A stretch of DNA of 64,000 nt from Akkermansia sp. (GTDB taxonomy: Bacteria; Verrucomicrobiota; Verrucomicrobiia; Verrucomicrobiales; Akkermansiaceae), in the NCBI GenBank assembly GCA_017937215.1, contig JAGBDZ010000094.1:62001-126000 (forward strand). The letters are read 5' to 3'. Below the pieces are notes generated by a model. It had not been told where the DNA came from and did no database searches. It saw only the letters and a list, made by a program, of their open reading frames with translations. A program made the position numbers and the translations under genes. Below are positions 1 through 7,705 of the stretch, piece after piece (positions within the stretch are counted from its first letter, which is position 1; each line of letters opens with the position of its first letter).

Positions 1-2
1 CC

Positions 3-557
3 AACACCAGCGCCGGCGGCTGCTGCACCGGTTCCGGCGTGGCGCCCACCAAGATTGACAAGATTATCGGCGTGTGCAAGGCCTATACCACCCGCGTGGG
101 TGCCGGTCCTTTCGTGACCGAGGACGATGAGATTGCCGACTACCTGCATGGTCTGGGCCGAGAGTTCGGCGCCACCACCGGGCGTCCGCGCCGCTGCGGG
201 TGGACGGACGGCGTGGTGCTTCGCTTCTCTGCCATGTTCAACGGTTTCGATGAAATGGCCATGACCAACCTGGACGGTCTGGACGAACGCGACAGCATCA
301 AGATCTGCACCGCCTACAAGATGGGCGATGAGATTCTGGAATACCCCCCTGCCCGTATCGAGGACTGGGACCTGTGCGAGCCGATTTACGAGACTCTGCC
401 CGGCTGGAAGCAGGACATTTCCAAATGCACCACCTGGGACGAACTGCCTGAGAACTGCAAGGCCTACGTGAAGCGCTTCGGCGAAGTGGTGGGCTGCCCT
501 GTGGGTTCCGTGGGCGTGGGTCCCGATCGCGAGCAGACTATTCCGGTTCCCTATTGA
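3..557 (+). CDS. purA: Adenylosuccinate synthetase, C-terminal part (gene begins before the window)
   Basis: This enzyme joins IMP and aspartate using GTP, the first committed step from IMP to AMP. The visible 184 residues read TSAGGCCTGSGVAPTKID and KAYTTRVGAGPF, which match the conserved C-terminal half of PurA (usual form TAGGxxTGxGxGPxxID and KAYxTRVGxGPFPTE). The reading frame is open to the left edge, so the N-terminal GTP-binding half lies outside. The doubled cysteine in the TAGG loop is uncommon but not in a catalytic position known to me. A strong terminator follows 28 bases after the stop. Confidence is high from the family motifs. Confidence 0.95.
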   Translation, partial: NTSAGGCCTGSGVAPTKIDKIIGVCKAYTTRVGAGPFVTEDDEIADYLHGLGREFGATTGRPRRCGWTDGVVLRFSAMFNGFDEMAMTNLDGLDERDSIKICTAYKMGDEILEYPPARIEDWDLCEPIYETLPGWKQDISKCTTWDELPENCKAYVKRFGEVVGCPVGSVGVGPDREQTIPVPY

Positions 558-584
558 TATCGGGTTGCCCGCTGATACATTTTC

Positions 585-619
585 ACCGCCTTGTTCCGCA
601 CCGGAGCAAGGCGGTTTTA
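585..619 (+). terminator. Rho-independent terminator after purA
   Basis: A 13-bp stem (585-597 with 603-615, one G-T pair) closes a 5-base loop and runs into a T-rich tail. It ends purA. The opposite strand lacks a T tract, so it probably does not stop the convergent gene at 617-1666. Confidence 0.9.
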
Positions 620-1666
620 TTTACTCCGGGCTCTCATCTGCTGCCGGTAAGCGCAGAGACCCAGGCAGCCGCCGGACATGAATACCAGCCCCCAGAACGA
701 GAGAAAAGCACCAGTTCCAAACATTGTCCTGGGGCACAGGGCCATAGCCTGCTCGGGAGCATCAGCGAAGTACAGAATGGTGGTTTCCAATCCCAGCAGC
801 GGTTCATTGAAGTATTCGGTGTTTTCGACCTTCTGGCGAAAAACAGAGCCCTGCGAGGTCCGGAATTCATAAATAGGCAGAAAAGCGTCTTTTTCTTTTT
901 TCTGAACCTCAACCACACGCCCTACCGTGCGCTCGGCGTGCAACAGGTAATAAAGCGGTTTCTCCAGCAGGAAAGTACTTCCATAGAAAGCAGCGCAGCC
1001 CATCAACACCATGGCCGATGCCATGAGCATCAATGATTTATCGGGCTTTCTCACAAAACGCTGCGAATCCGCCCAGTTCAAGTAGCGCGCATGTTCAGCA
1101 TCCGTCCGCGGAGGAAAAGACGCAGCGCTTGCAGCCAACGCATCGGCTACAGCATTCACATTGTTGATGCGTAAAAAGCCCAGCGGAGGGCGCTTCCCTG
1201 TGACATCCGGGCCGGTATTTTCATAGGCGAACACAATATCGCCGCTGCCATCGTTCCGCTCTACCACTTCCACCATCATGTTGGAGGCCAGAGGATAAGT
1301 CTGCACCCTGAATCCACGGAAAGGAAACCGCGGGCGCAACACCATTGCCCTCAGGTTAGTCACCACGTACACAGAATGACCAGCATTGAACATGCTGCTG
1401 CTCAATCCCAGGATGACACCAGCGGCTATAAGCCCCACAAAACCGGCAATAAACCACGCGAGCGGGTCGATTTCCTGACCGCCCAGCAAAAGGAGCCAGA
1501 ACACTCCTGCGAAAATAATATTCGCTCCCGATACCAGTACTGCATTCCGAACGTCCCGCCGACTGGAGGATGACCGAGGTCGCACATACCACTGCAAACG
1601 CTCCGTTGCATCCAGCTCGTTGCCAAGAACCGCCTGCTCGTGAAGACTGAGTGGCTGCGTAGTCAT
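617..1666 (-). CDS. Membrane protein with DUF3592-like C-terminal domain
   Basis: A 349-residue protein with about four hydrophobic segments: a pair near residues 40-95, one near 220-240 and one near the C-terminus. Between the pairs lies a soluble stretch with a bacterial PH-like pattern (YVVTNLRAMVLRP). After the third segment the sequence GRVVEVQKKEKDAFLPIYEF and a following TILYFADAPEQA stretch resembles DUF3592, a membrane-associated beta domain of unknown function. The ATG at 1666 was chosen because the frame upstream overlaps rsmI and has no hydrophobic or conserved content. It is the last gene of the bamD-lptE-rsmI operon, 13 bases after rsmI. Function unknown. Confidence 0.75.
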   Translation of the reverse strand: MTTQPLSLHEQAVLGNELDATERLQWYVRPRSSSSRRDVRNAVLVSGANIIFAGVFWLLLLGGQEIDPLAWFIAGFVGLIAAGVILGLSSSMFNAGHSVYVVTNLRAMVLRPRFPFRGFRVQTYPLASNMMVEVVERNDGSGDIVFAYENTGPDVTGKRPPLGFLRINNVNAVADALAASAASFPPRTDAEHARYLNWADSQRFVRKPDKSLMLMASAMVLMGCAAFYGSTFLLEKPLYYLLHAERTVGRVVEVQKKEKDAFLPIYEFRTSQGSVFRQKVENTEYFNEPLLGLETTILYFADAPEQAMALCPRTMFGTGAFLSFWGLVFMSGGCLGLCAYRQQMRARSK

Positions 1667-1679
1667 ATGAACGGAGGCA

Positions 1680-2369
1680 TCAGCTTCGCGGAGCATTCTG
1701 CCCACCGATAAGCACCACCATCTCACCCTTCGGGGGCTTGGCCTTGAATTCCTCCAGCACTGTGGCGGCCGAGCCGCGGTGGTAGGTCTCAAACACCTTC
1801 GTGAGCTCACGTGCCACGCAGATGGGCACCTCCGGGTCTATTTCGGCCAGCGCCTGCACCGTCTTGACTATACGGAACGGAGACTCGTAGAAAATGCTGG
1901 TGTGGCTGGCTTCCACTGCGGCTTTCAGCTGCGCAGCCTTGCGACCGGATTTCACCGGTAGAAACCCGCCGAAGAAGAAAGCATCACTTGGCAAGCCGGA
2001 GCCTACCAGAGCAGTCACCACAGCAGAGGGGCCGGGCAGGACGGTAAACGCCACGTCCCTGCTCTTGAGCTCCTGAATAAGGCGATACCCCGGGTCGCTC
2101 ACGCCAGGCATGCCGGCATCCGTCACCACGGCAAAGGATTCACCAGCCAGCGCGCGGGTGGCAATTTCCGGTGCACGCTGGGATTCATTGTGCTCATGAA
2201 GACTGATAAGCGGCTTGCGTATGCCGTAGTGTGCAAGCAGCATGCCCGTGTTGCGAGTATCCTCGCAACACACGCAATCCACCGACTCAAGCACTGCCAG
2301 AGCCCGCCGGGTTATATCCTCGCGATTTCCGATGGGTAACCCGACAAAGCTGACGGGATACTCAATCAT
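1680..2369 (-). CDS. rsmI: 16S rRNA (cytidine-1402-2'-O)-methyltransferase
   Basis: RsmI methylates the ribose of C1402 in the decoding centre of 16S rRNA using S-adenosylmethionine. The tetrapyrrole-methylase fold is evident: GLPIGNREDITRRAL at the N-terminus, CEDTRNTGMLLAHYGI, then the SAM-loop VTDAGMPGVSDPG and LPGPSAVVTALVGSG. At 229 residues it is shorter than many RsmI proteins (about 270-290) because it lacks the small C-terminal domain. Its start overlaps the stop of the lptE-like gene by 4 bases, so translation is probably coupled. Confidence 0.95.
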   Translation of the reverse strand: MIEYPVSFVGLPIGNREDITRRALAVLESVDCVCCEDTRNTGMLLAHYGIRKPLISLHEHNESQRAPEIATRALAGESFAVVTDAGMPGVSDPGYRLIQELKSRDVAFTVLPGPSAVVTALVGSGLPSDAFFFGGFLPVKSGRKAAQLKAAVEASHTSIFYESPFRIVKTVQALAEIDPEVPICVARELTKVFETYHRGSAATVLEEFKAKPPKGEMVVLIGGQNAPRS

Positions 2370-2875
2370 GGGTTCGTCAGATTGAAGACGATATTTTCGG
2401 CAACTAGACGAGAAGCATACGAAAGCGCAGAATCCATGGCAGAAACAGTATTCACGTCCTGGTTAAAGTAGTTACCCGTGGCTTCTTCGCTTCCCTTCTG
2501 AATCACCTTGCCGGTGCGGCGGTCGACAACTTCGTAAGACACATACACCGTCAGCCCGATTTCACTACTCACGTAAGTATCATCAGGGTCGGTACGCAAC
2601 GATTCTCTCTTGATATGCGTTACCGTGCCTTTGAGAATGAAATCAGCCTCGCTGCGCGGAGCCATGCGGTATGTACCGTCGCTCTGCAAGGTGTTACCCA
2701 TGGCTGTGGTCATCAGAATTCCCAGGGACGGCTGCACGGTATTGTTCTCGAACATTTCCACGCAGAACGTGTTCATGTCCTTCATGCTCTCCGGTTTGAC
2801 ACCACCCAGGTGATACCCACATGCACTAAATGCCAAAGCCGTCAGCCCGGCAATAACTGTTCTGATTTTTTTCAT
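2366..2875 (-). CDS. LptE-like LPS-assembly lipoprotein
   Basis: A 169-residue lipoprotein. The signal peptide ends in the lipobox FSAC at residues 16-19, followed directly by GYHLGG, the hallmark beginning of LptE/RlpB proteins. LptE plugs the LptD barrel and helps to insert lipopolysaccharide in the outer leaflet. The central part (ENNTVQPSLGILMTTAM, then a strand-rich VYVSYEVVDRRTGKVI) fits the family's alpha/beta sandwich. It follows the bamD-like gene after 2 bases, so two outer-membrane biogenesis lipoproteins are made together. The family is weakly conserved, so the assignment rests on the N-terminus, size and context. Confidence 0.8.
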   Translation of the reverse strand: MKKIRTVIAGLTALAFSACGYHLGGVKPESMKDMNTFCVEMFENNTVQPSLGILMTTAMGNTLQSDGTYRMAPRSEADFILKGTVTHIKRESLRTDPDDTYVSSEIGLTVYVSYEVVDRRTGKVIQKGSEEATGNYFNQDVNTVSAMDSALSYASRLVAENIVFNLTNP

Positions 2876-2877
2876 CT

Positions 2878-3852
2878 TTACTGGTCGGACTTGGCCGCAG
2901 CCTTGGCTGCAGCTTGTTTTGCTTTTTCAAGAAGCCCGGCAGCCTCCTTGGCGGCATCCGGATTAACAGACTTCTGGCGAATCACGTCCTCGAAACAGAA
3001 GATAGCAGAGGTATATTCATGGGAGCGCTCCAGGTAATAACGCCCCACCTCAAGCTGCTGCTGAACCATGAGGCGGTCCATGTTGGACGCCTCACCCATG
3101 GCTTTCTTAGCTTCGGGGTGCCTGGGGAAACGCAGGGTGAACTCCTCATATGCCTCGCGGGCATTGCTCAGATTCACGAGATTATTGTCGCCACGCGTAT
3201 GGCTGCTGGCCCAGAGCTGGGCAACCATGAGCTGGGACTCCGGAGCGTAGCGGCTGTCCGGATATTTCTCAACAAGACGAGCATACTCCACTCGGGCCTC
3301 CTCCGGGCGGTCCTGGTCCATCAGGAATTTAGCCAGAATGGAAGAAGCTGTTGCAGCCATGTCATTGTAAGGCGCCTTCTCCACAATCTCGCGGAGCCAG
3401 TTTACCACGACGCTGGATTCCATCGTGGTCTCCCAGGCCCCCCAGAAAACGGGCACTTTCATCTTGCCGCTGGCGGCATCCATGGCCATGGCCAGCTGGC
3501 GGTTCAGGGCATCGGCATACAAATTGCTCTGCGGATAGCGGGTAATCAGCTTGCTGTATTCCTTGAACGCGTCGCGGTAATCGCCTGTGGCCTCATAGGC
3601 CTGTCCCAGCATGTAGCGAGCCTCCGGCGCATTGGGAGCCAGAGCGTGATACCGGACAATCTCTTTCAACGGAGTGCGAGATTTCGAAACACGACCTTCC
3701 TTCTGGTATGCCTTAGCCTCTACCATCAAGGCATCTGCCTGAGGGTCAACAGCTTTTACCTGACCAATGGGAGGAGGTCCATCAAAGGAATCACACATCG
3801 ACAGCACCAGGGCCGATGTCGCGCAAAGGGATAACACTAGCGATTTTCTCAT
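2878..3852 (-). CDS. BamD/YfiO-like TPR lipoprotein of outer-membrane assembly
   Basis: A 324-residue lipoprotein with lipobox LSMC near residue 20 and several tetratricopeptide-like repeats (EARYMLGQAYEATGDYRDAF, KLITRYPQSNLYADA, EYARLVEKYPDSRYAPES, EFTLRFPRHPEAKKA). The pattern is that of BamD, which holds the BAM complex that inserts beta-barrel proteins. The C-terminus is an Ala/Lys-rich helix. The ATG at 3852 was chosen because it begins a clean signal peptide and lies 9 bases downstream of a promoter -10. An in-frame upstream extension would lie in the promoter. It heads the bamD-lptE-rsmI-DUF3592 operon. Confidence 0.82.
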   Translation of the reverse strand: MRKSLVLSLCATSALVLSMCDSFDGPPPIGQVKAVDPQADALMVEAKAYQKEGRVSKSRTPLKEIVRYHALAPNAPEARYMLGQAYEATGDYRDAFKEYSKLITRYPQSNLYADALNRQLAMAMDAASGKMKVPVFWGAWETTMESSVVVNWLREIVEKAPYNDMAATASSILAKFLMDQDRPEEARVEYARLVEKYPDSRYAPESQLMVAQLWASSHTRGDNNLVNLSNAREAYEEFTLRFPRHPEAKKAMGEASNMDRLMVQQQLEVGRYYLERSHEYTSAIFCFEDVIRQKSVNPDAAKEAAGLLEKAKQAAAKAAAKSDQ

Positions 3853-3861
3853 GTCAACTAA

Positions 3862-3891
3862 AGAATACCACGCATCCCCCCACTTGTGCAA
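3862..3891 (-). promoter_or_regulatory. Sigma70-type promoter of the bamD-like operon
   Basis: On the minus strand TTGCAC (3886-3891), 18-base spacer, TATTCT (3862-3867). The start codon follows after 9 bases, so the leader should be only a few bases. Confidence 0.7.
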
Positions 3892-3969
3892 GTTCAAATC
3901 TGCATCCGTTGTGTCTTATTCAAGCCAACCGTTTATCAACGCACAAGGGAGAGATTCACTCTCTGTCTT

Positions 3970-4467
3970 ATGAAAAGAATAAGCGCCTATTTGATTCTAC
4001 TCGCCGGCATTTGCACCGCCGCTGACACACGCCCGCAGAATAATGTTTCGCTCGACCGCTATATGGGGAGATGGTACGAGCAGGCCCGATATGAGAACTG
4101 GTTCGAACAAGGAATGGAGGGCGTATACACGGACTATACCGCACGCCCTGACGGCAGCATCCGGGTGCTCAACTGCGGTCACAATGCTAACGGAGAACCG
4201 GAACAGGCAACAGGCCGGGCGTTTCCCATGAGCCATGGCATATTGGAGGTATCATTTGTGTGGCCCTATTGGTGGTTCGGAGCTCCCTATCACATCCTGT
4301 ATGTGGATAAAGATTATCAGGCCGCATTAGTATCAGGCGATGATGATGATTACCTCTGGCTACTGACCCGCGAGCGCAAACCGGAACAAAGCACCATCAA
4401 TAAATTAAAGCAGGAAGCGGAGCGCCGCGGCTTTGACACCACGAAACTCCGCTTCACGAAACAATGA
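3970..4467 (+). CDS. Lipocalin family protein (Blc-like)
   Basis: A 165-residue protein with a short signal peptide (ISAYLILLAGICTA). The lipocalin signature GRWYEQARYENWFEQGM (GxW motif) is at residues 34-50, followed by eight-strand barrel-like sequence (YTDYTARPDGSIRVLNC, WWFGAPYHILYVDKDYQAAL, YLWLLTRERKP). Bacterial lipocalins bind lipids or other small hydrophobic molecules in the envelope, and Blc is an outer-membrane lipoprotein. Here the signal-peptide end (ILLAGIC) could be a lipobox. The ATG at 3970 was chosen over an upstream in-frame start because the signal peptide begins there. It diverges from bamD. Confidence 0.85.
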   Translation: MKRISAYLILLAGICTAADTRPQNNVSLDRYMGRWYEQARYENWFEQGMEGVYTDYTARPDGSIRVLNCGHNANGEPEQATGRAFPMSHGILEVSFVWPYWWFGAPYHILYVDKDYQAALVSGDDDDYLWLLTRERKPEQSTINKLKQEAERRGFDTTKLRFTKQ

Positions 4468-4480
4468 TTCCCTGCATTCC

Positions 4481-5425
4481 TCAGAAGCGGAAATCCACGG
4501 AACCGGAAATATACAAACCGGGGTGGTAGTGGTGGCCTTTCACGCGGTCCAGGTCAGAATTATAGTAGAGAAGATCTGCCGTGGTAATCAGAGTGCTGCC
4601 GACTGCCAGCGTAGCAAGGCGCTTGGTTTCGCCGGGTTTAGAGAAATCATAAGCAGCCTTCAGACCGGCCACCAGAGAACGGACGCGAAGCATGCGCGTG
4701 CCATCCGGAGTATTCACGGCCCAGGCACCACCTGCGCCATCTGCAAAGGCGCCCAGTTCCAGACCGTTTCCCATATCACGCATGATGCTGTAGTGCAAGC
4801 CGCTCAGGCGCATACTCCAATCCTCTGTCATTTTCCAGTCAAAGGAGAACACCGGCATGAAGCCCATGATAGTAGCATCCGGGGAGTGTCCCAAGCCGAC
4901 AGAGTAGGAGAAAGAGTCACTGTGCTGCACGCTGTAACTGAACAACAGGTTCACATGGAAGCTGTGGGCGCGGTGCACAAAGTCCGAAGCAAAGGCAGGA
5001 GCCACCACAAATATCACCATATCTCCATTATCGCGTGGCACAATCGCAGAAATCGGCACAGAGAAATTATAAAGTTCATTGCGGCGCAAATCAAACTCGC
5101 CATTGGTATCCATAAAGGTCACCTCGGAGTTGATGGAGGCATTGAACATCCAATCCTTACCACCGGACTGTCGCGGGTCAGCCAGCGGCACACACAAGCC
5201 CACTTTCTGCCAGCTCAGCGTGGAGCCACCATGGCGCTCTCCCATGTTGGAAACCGTCTCAAACGAGAAAAAGCTGGGGAACAGTCCACTCTCCGGCAAT
5301 TTGTGGTGCCAGTCGCTGTACATGGTCCAGGCAAAATCAGTGGTGTCATCAACCAGCGAATTAAACCAGTCTGTTGCATAGGTAGCAGGCGCCAGAGACA
5401 GAAGCAAAAGCAGGGACTTCTTCAT
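4481..5425 (-). CDS. Outer-membrane beta-barrel protein (DUF6268-like)
   Basis: A 314-residue exported protein with a signal peptide ending in PATYATDW. The rest alternates hydrophobic and polar residues in strand-length blocks (VNLLFSYSVQHSDSFSYSVG, FMPVFSFDWKMTEDWSMRL, GLYISGSVDFRF) and ends in phenylalanine, the usual C-terminal signal recognised by BAM. I think it belongs near the DUF6268 barrels, but this is a resemblance only. The function is unknown. The ATG at 5425 lies 6 bases after a promoter -10, and the nine in-frame codons upstream would overlap that promoter. It converges on the lipocalin gene with a 13-base gap. Confidence 0.75.
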   Translation of the reverse strand: MKKSLLLLLSLAPATYATDWFNSLVDDTTDFAWTMYSDWHHKLPESGLFPSFFSFETVSNMGERHGGSTLSWQKVGLCVPLADPRQSGGKDWMFNASINSEVTFMDTNGEFDLRRNELYNFSVPISAIVPRDNGDMVIFVVAPAFASDFVHRAHSFHVNLLFSYSVQHSDSFSYSVGLGHSPDATIMGFMPVFSFDWKMTEDWSMRLSGLHYSIMRDMGNGLELGAFADGAGGAWAVNTPDGTRMLRVRSLVAGLKAAYDFSKPGETKRLATLAVGSTLITTADLLYYNSDLDRVKGHHYHPGLYISGSVDFRF

Positions 5426-5431
5426 GCGCGG

Positions 5432-5459
5432 ATGATAGCAGACGAATGCCAAAAGTCAA
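5432..5459 (-). promoter_or_regulatory. Promoter of the outer-membrane barrel gene
   Basis: Minus strand TTGACT (5454-5459), 16-base spacer, TATCAT (5432-5437). The start codon at 5425 is 6 bases from the -10, which predicts a leaderless mRNA. Confidence 0.72.
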
Positions 5460-5511
5460 CATTTTATAGGCCTTAACATGAGTTTTTCAAACTGAGGGGT
5501 GGATAATTTAC

Positions 5512-5540
5512 TTGTCAACCACTCCTCATTGATATAGACT
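5512..5540 (+). promoter_or_regulatory. Promoter of the secreted cysteine-peptidase-like gene
   Basis: TTGTCA (5512-5517), 17-base spacer, TAGACT (5535-5540). The ATG at 5551 follows 10 bases later, giving a leader of about three or four bases. Confidence 0.65.
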
Positions 5541-5550
5541 CTGGCACCTC

Positions 5551-6363
5551 ATGCGATTCCTGCTACCAGCCCTGATTCTGCTACTTAGCTGCGCGCCGTG
5601 GTCAAGCGCCCAGCAACTCAAATCGCGCAGTGTCACTAGTGTAAAGGCTGCATATCCCTGGTGGAAAAGCATGCAAAGCGCCATCATGTCCATGCAGCGT
5701 ATCGGGCCGGGAGGCTACAGTACAGACGACGGCGCCAAACAAGCTCTGGTATCATCATTCATGTGGAACGAGAAGATGAAGCGTCCTGTTTTCAATCCGA
5801 TGGTGGCGCGACCCTCGTTCTGCTCATCAGCCGTGTGGGTGGCCACACTTTCAGCCCTGGTTCACTGGGAAACCCAGAACCGCTACCGGGCCATTTCGCC
5901 GGCCGCATGGCAGGCGCTCATGCCGCAGCTGGTGAAGGATGGCGAGGGCCCCTGGGGCTATGCCAACGCAAACGGCCCGGGATTTGCCCTGCTGGCGCAC
6001 CGACTGGGAGCAGGTGTCAATTTCACAGATTGGAAAATGGCCCGGCCTTCCGATATCCTGAAAATCTGGTGGAACGAGCACATCGGCGCCAATGAACGCG
6101 GTCACCTGGTCATTCTGGTTAAGGATGAGGGAGATACCGCCTGTGTCTGGTCATCGCACAAAGCGAGGGACGGCCAACCCGCAGGCTACGGCTTGCGCCG
6201 CATCCCGAAAAGCGCAATGAAGCGGGTGCTGTTCACGCGTATCACCCGCCCGGCTGCATTCAACCGGGCTCACAAGCTGCCGGATGAGCCTTGGCTCACC
6301 GAACTCATGCGCGCAAACACCACCTGGGCAGAGTGCGTGCGCCGCTGCGGTATCCACGATTAA
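5551..6363 (+). CDS. Secreted NlpC/P60- or CHAP-like protein
   Basis: A 270-residue protein with a signal peptide ending after WSSAQQ. A cysteine in the motif RPSFCSSAVW (about residue 92) and a later histidine in GANERGHLVILVK (about residue 188) have the order and local sequence of papain-like peptidoglycan hydrolases, in which the Cys begins a helix and the His begins a strand. The phrase RPSDILKIWW before the His resembles the GDI/GDL element of NlpC/P60 and CHAP domains. Cell-wall hydrolysis is therefore an inference. The stop codon overlaps the convergent HAD gene by 4 bases. Confidence 0.6.
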   Translation: MRFLLPALILLLSCAPWSSAQQLKSRSVTSVKAAYPWWKSMQSAIMSMQRIGPGGYSTDDGAKQALVSSFMWNEKMKRPVFNPMVARPSFCSSAVWVATLSALVHWETQNRYRAISPAAWQALMPQLVKDGEGPWGYANANGPGFALLAHRLGAGVNFTDWKMARPSDILKIWWNEHIGANERGHLVILVKDEGDTACVWSSHKARDGQPAGYGLRRIPKSAMKRVLFTRITRPAAFNRAHKLPDEPWLTELMRANTTWAECVRRCGIHD

Positions 6364-6986
6364 TCGCGCACCGGCGGGCATTCACCCACACGCACATAAT
6401 CCATGCCGCCGGCCATGGCTGCCTGAATCCCGGGCTCAGCATCCTCAAACACCACGCATTCCTGCGGATTCACGCCCATGCGCTCGGCGCAGAGCAGGAA
6501 AATATCCGGTCTCGGCTTTCCGAATCCGGGCGGCACATCCGCCGGAGTGACCATGATGGGGAATAAATCCGCCACACCGGCCGACTGCAGAGTCTCGGTG
6601 GCACCGCTGGGCATGCTGCCGGTGCCGATGGCATAAGGAATCCCCTGCTCTTTGAGACGGCGCACCAGATTCACCGTCTCCGGAATGACCGGCAAGGTTT
6701 CATTCTGGAGGAGCCAGGCATAGCGGTTGCGCTTGTCATCCGCCACGGTTTCAGGCTCCATGCTCAGGCCATAGGTCGCATTCAGGTCGGCTACAATATC
6801 CGGTGCAGCCATACCGCCGTGTGCCACAAATTCCTCCCACTGAAAAACATGATACGGAGCACCATGCTCATGCAGCGCCCAGCGCCAGGCCTTGAAATGC
6901 ACCGGCATACTGTCGACCAGTGTGCCATCAAGGTCAAAAATGTAGCCGGCGTAAATTTTCTCCGGCAGTGTTACGCGCGCACTCAT
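6360..6986 (-). CDS. HAD-superfamily phosphatase/phosphomutase of the beta-phosphoglucomutase group
   Basis: A 208-residue cytosolic protein with all four HAD motifs: FDLDGTLVDS (nucleophile Asp, residues 17-26), the threonine/serine loop IGTGSM, lysine in GKPRPDIFLL and the acidic VFEDAEPGIQAA. The cap between motifs I and II is the small helical C1 type. Such enzymes remove or move phosphate on sugar phosphates, but the substrate cannot be read here. It overlaps ktrA by 4 bases, and is last in the ktrB-ktrA-HAD operon. Confidence 0.85.
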   Translation of the reverse strand: MSARVTLPEKIYAGYIFDLDGTLVDSMPVHFKAWRWALHEHGAPYHVFQWEEFVAHGGMAAPDIVADLNATYGLSMEPETVADDKRNRYAWLLQNETLPVIPETVNLVRRLKEQGIPYAIGTGSMPSGATETLQSAGVADLFPIMVTPADVPPGFGKPRPDIFLLCAERMGVNPQECVVFEDAEPGIQAAMAGGMDYVRVGECPPVRD

Positions 6987-7696
6987 TCCCCCTGCAGGTC
7001 AAATTTTTCCACAAATCGCTGCAGGTCGCTATCCTTGCCGAATACGACGAGCACGTCCCCCAACTGGAACTCCAGCGTTGCATCCGGCATATCAATGACC
7101 GGCTGCTCCGGTTCGGAAAGCACCTCGTCAGAGGTCGGGTTCTCTTTCACCTTGCCTCGGCGCACCGTCAGCAGATTCAGGCGGAACTCCGAGCGCAGCC
7201 CCACATCAATGAGTTTGCGTCCCACCCATTCCTCAGGCAGACGCACATCCGCCAGGGAGTGCGTGGCATCCATGCGGCGCAGGCGCATCATACCTTCATT
7301 GGTGAATCGGGCAGCCAGCTGGCGGGCGGCCACATCCTCCACTCGGATAAGGTCATTCACACCGATGAGCTTGAGCAACTTGCCATGCAGTTCATTCACG
7401 CTGCGTGTCAGCAGATTGGTTGCACCCAGTTCCTTGAGCTGGGCAGTGATAAGCAGGTTGCGCTCAAACTGTTCACCCACCGCCACAATCACGTAGGTAT
7501 CCTCGCCGACCAGCTCCAGCTGGCGCAGCACGCGAATATCCGTGGCATCGCCCACCAGCGCATAGGTCACGCGGTCCTTCAGCTCGGTGATGATGGATTC
7601 GCGCTCGTCCAGAATGGTGACTTCAAAGCCCAGATCAGCAAGATGCAGGGCGAGAGCGCGGCCGAACTGACCAATACCGATAATAACGAATTTCAT
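6983..7696 (-). CDS. ktrA: KtrA/TrkA-type potassium-uptake regulatory subunit
   Basis: A 237-residue cytoplasmic RCK protein. The N-terminal Rossmann fold begins FVIIGIGQFGRALA (GxGxFG nucleotide-binding loop), continues with VTILDERE (acidic residue binding ribose) and ALVGDATD. A TrkA-C domain follows from about residue 140. RCK rings bind ATP/ADP or NAD(H) and gate the partner channel. The gene lies 9 bases after ktrB, the membrane subunit, as in classic Ktr systems. Confidence 0.9.
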   Translation of the reverse strand: MKFVIIGIGQFGRALALHLADLGFEVTILDERESIITELKDRVTYALVGDATDIRVLRQLELVGEDTYVIVAVGEQFERNLLITAQLKELGATNLLTRSVNELHGKLLKLIGVNDLIRVEDVAARQLAARFTNEGMMRLRRMDATHSLADVRLPEEWVGRKLIDVGLRSEFRLNLLTVRRGKVKENPTSDEVLSEPEQPVIDMPDATLEFQLGDVLVVFGKDSDLQRFVEKFDLQGE

Positions 7697-7705
7697 AACA
7701 ATCTA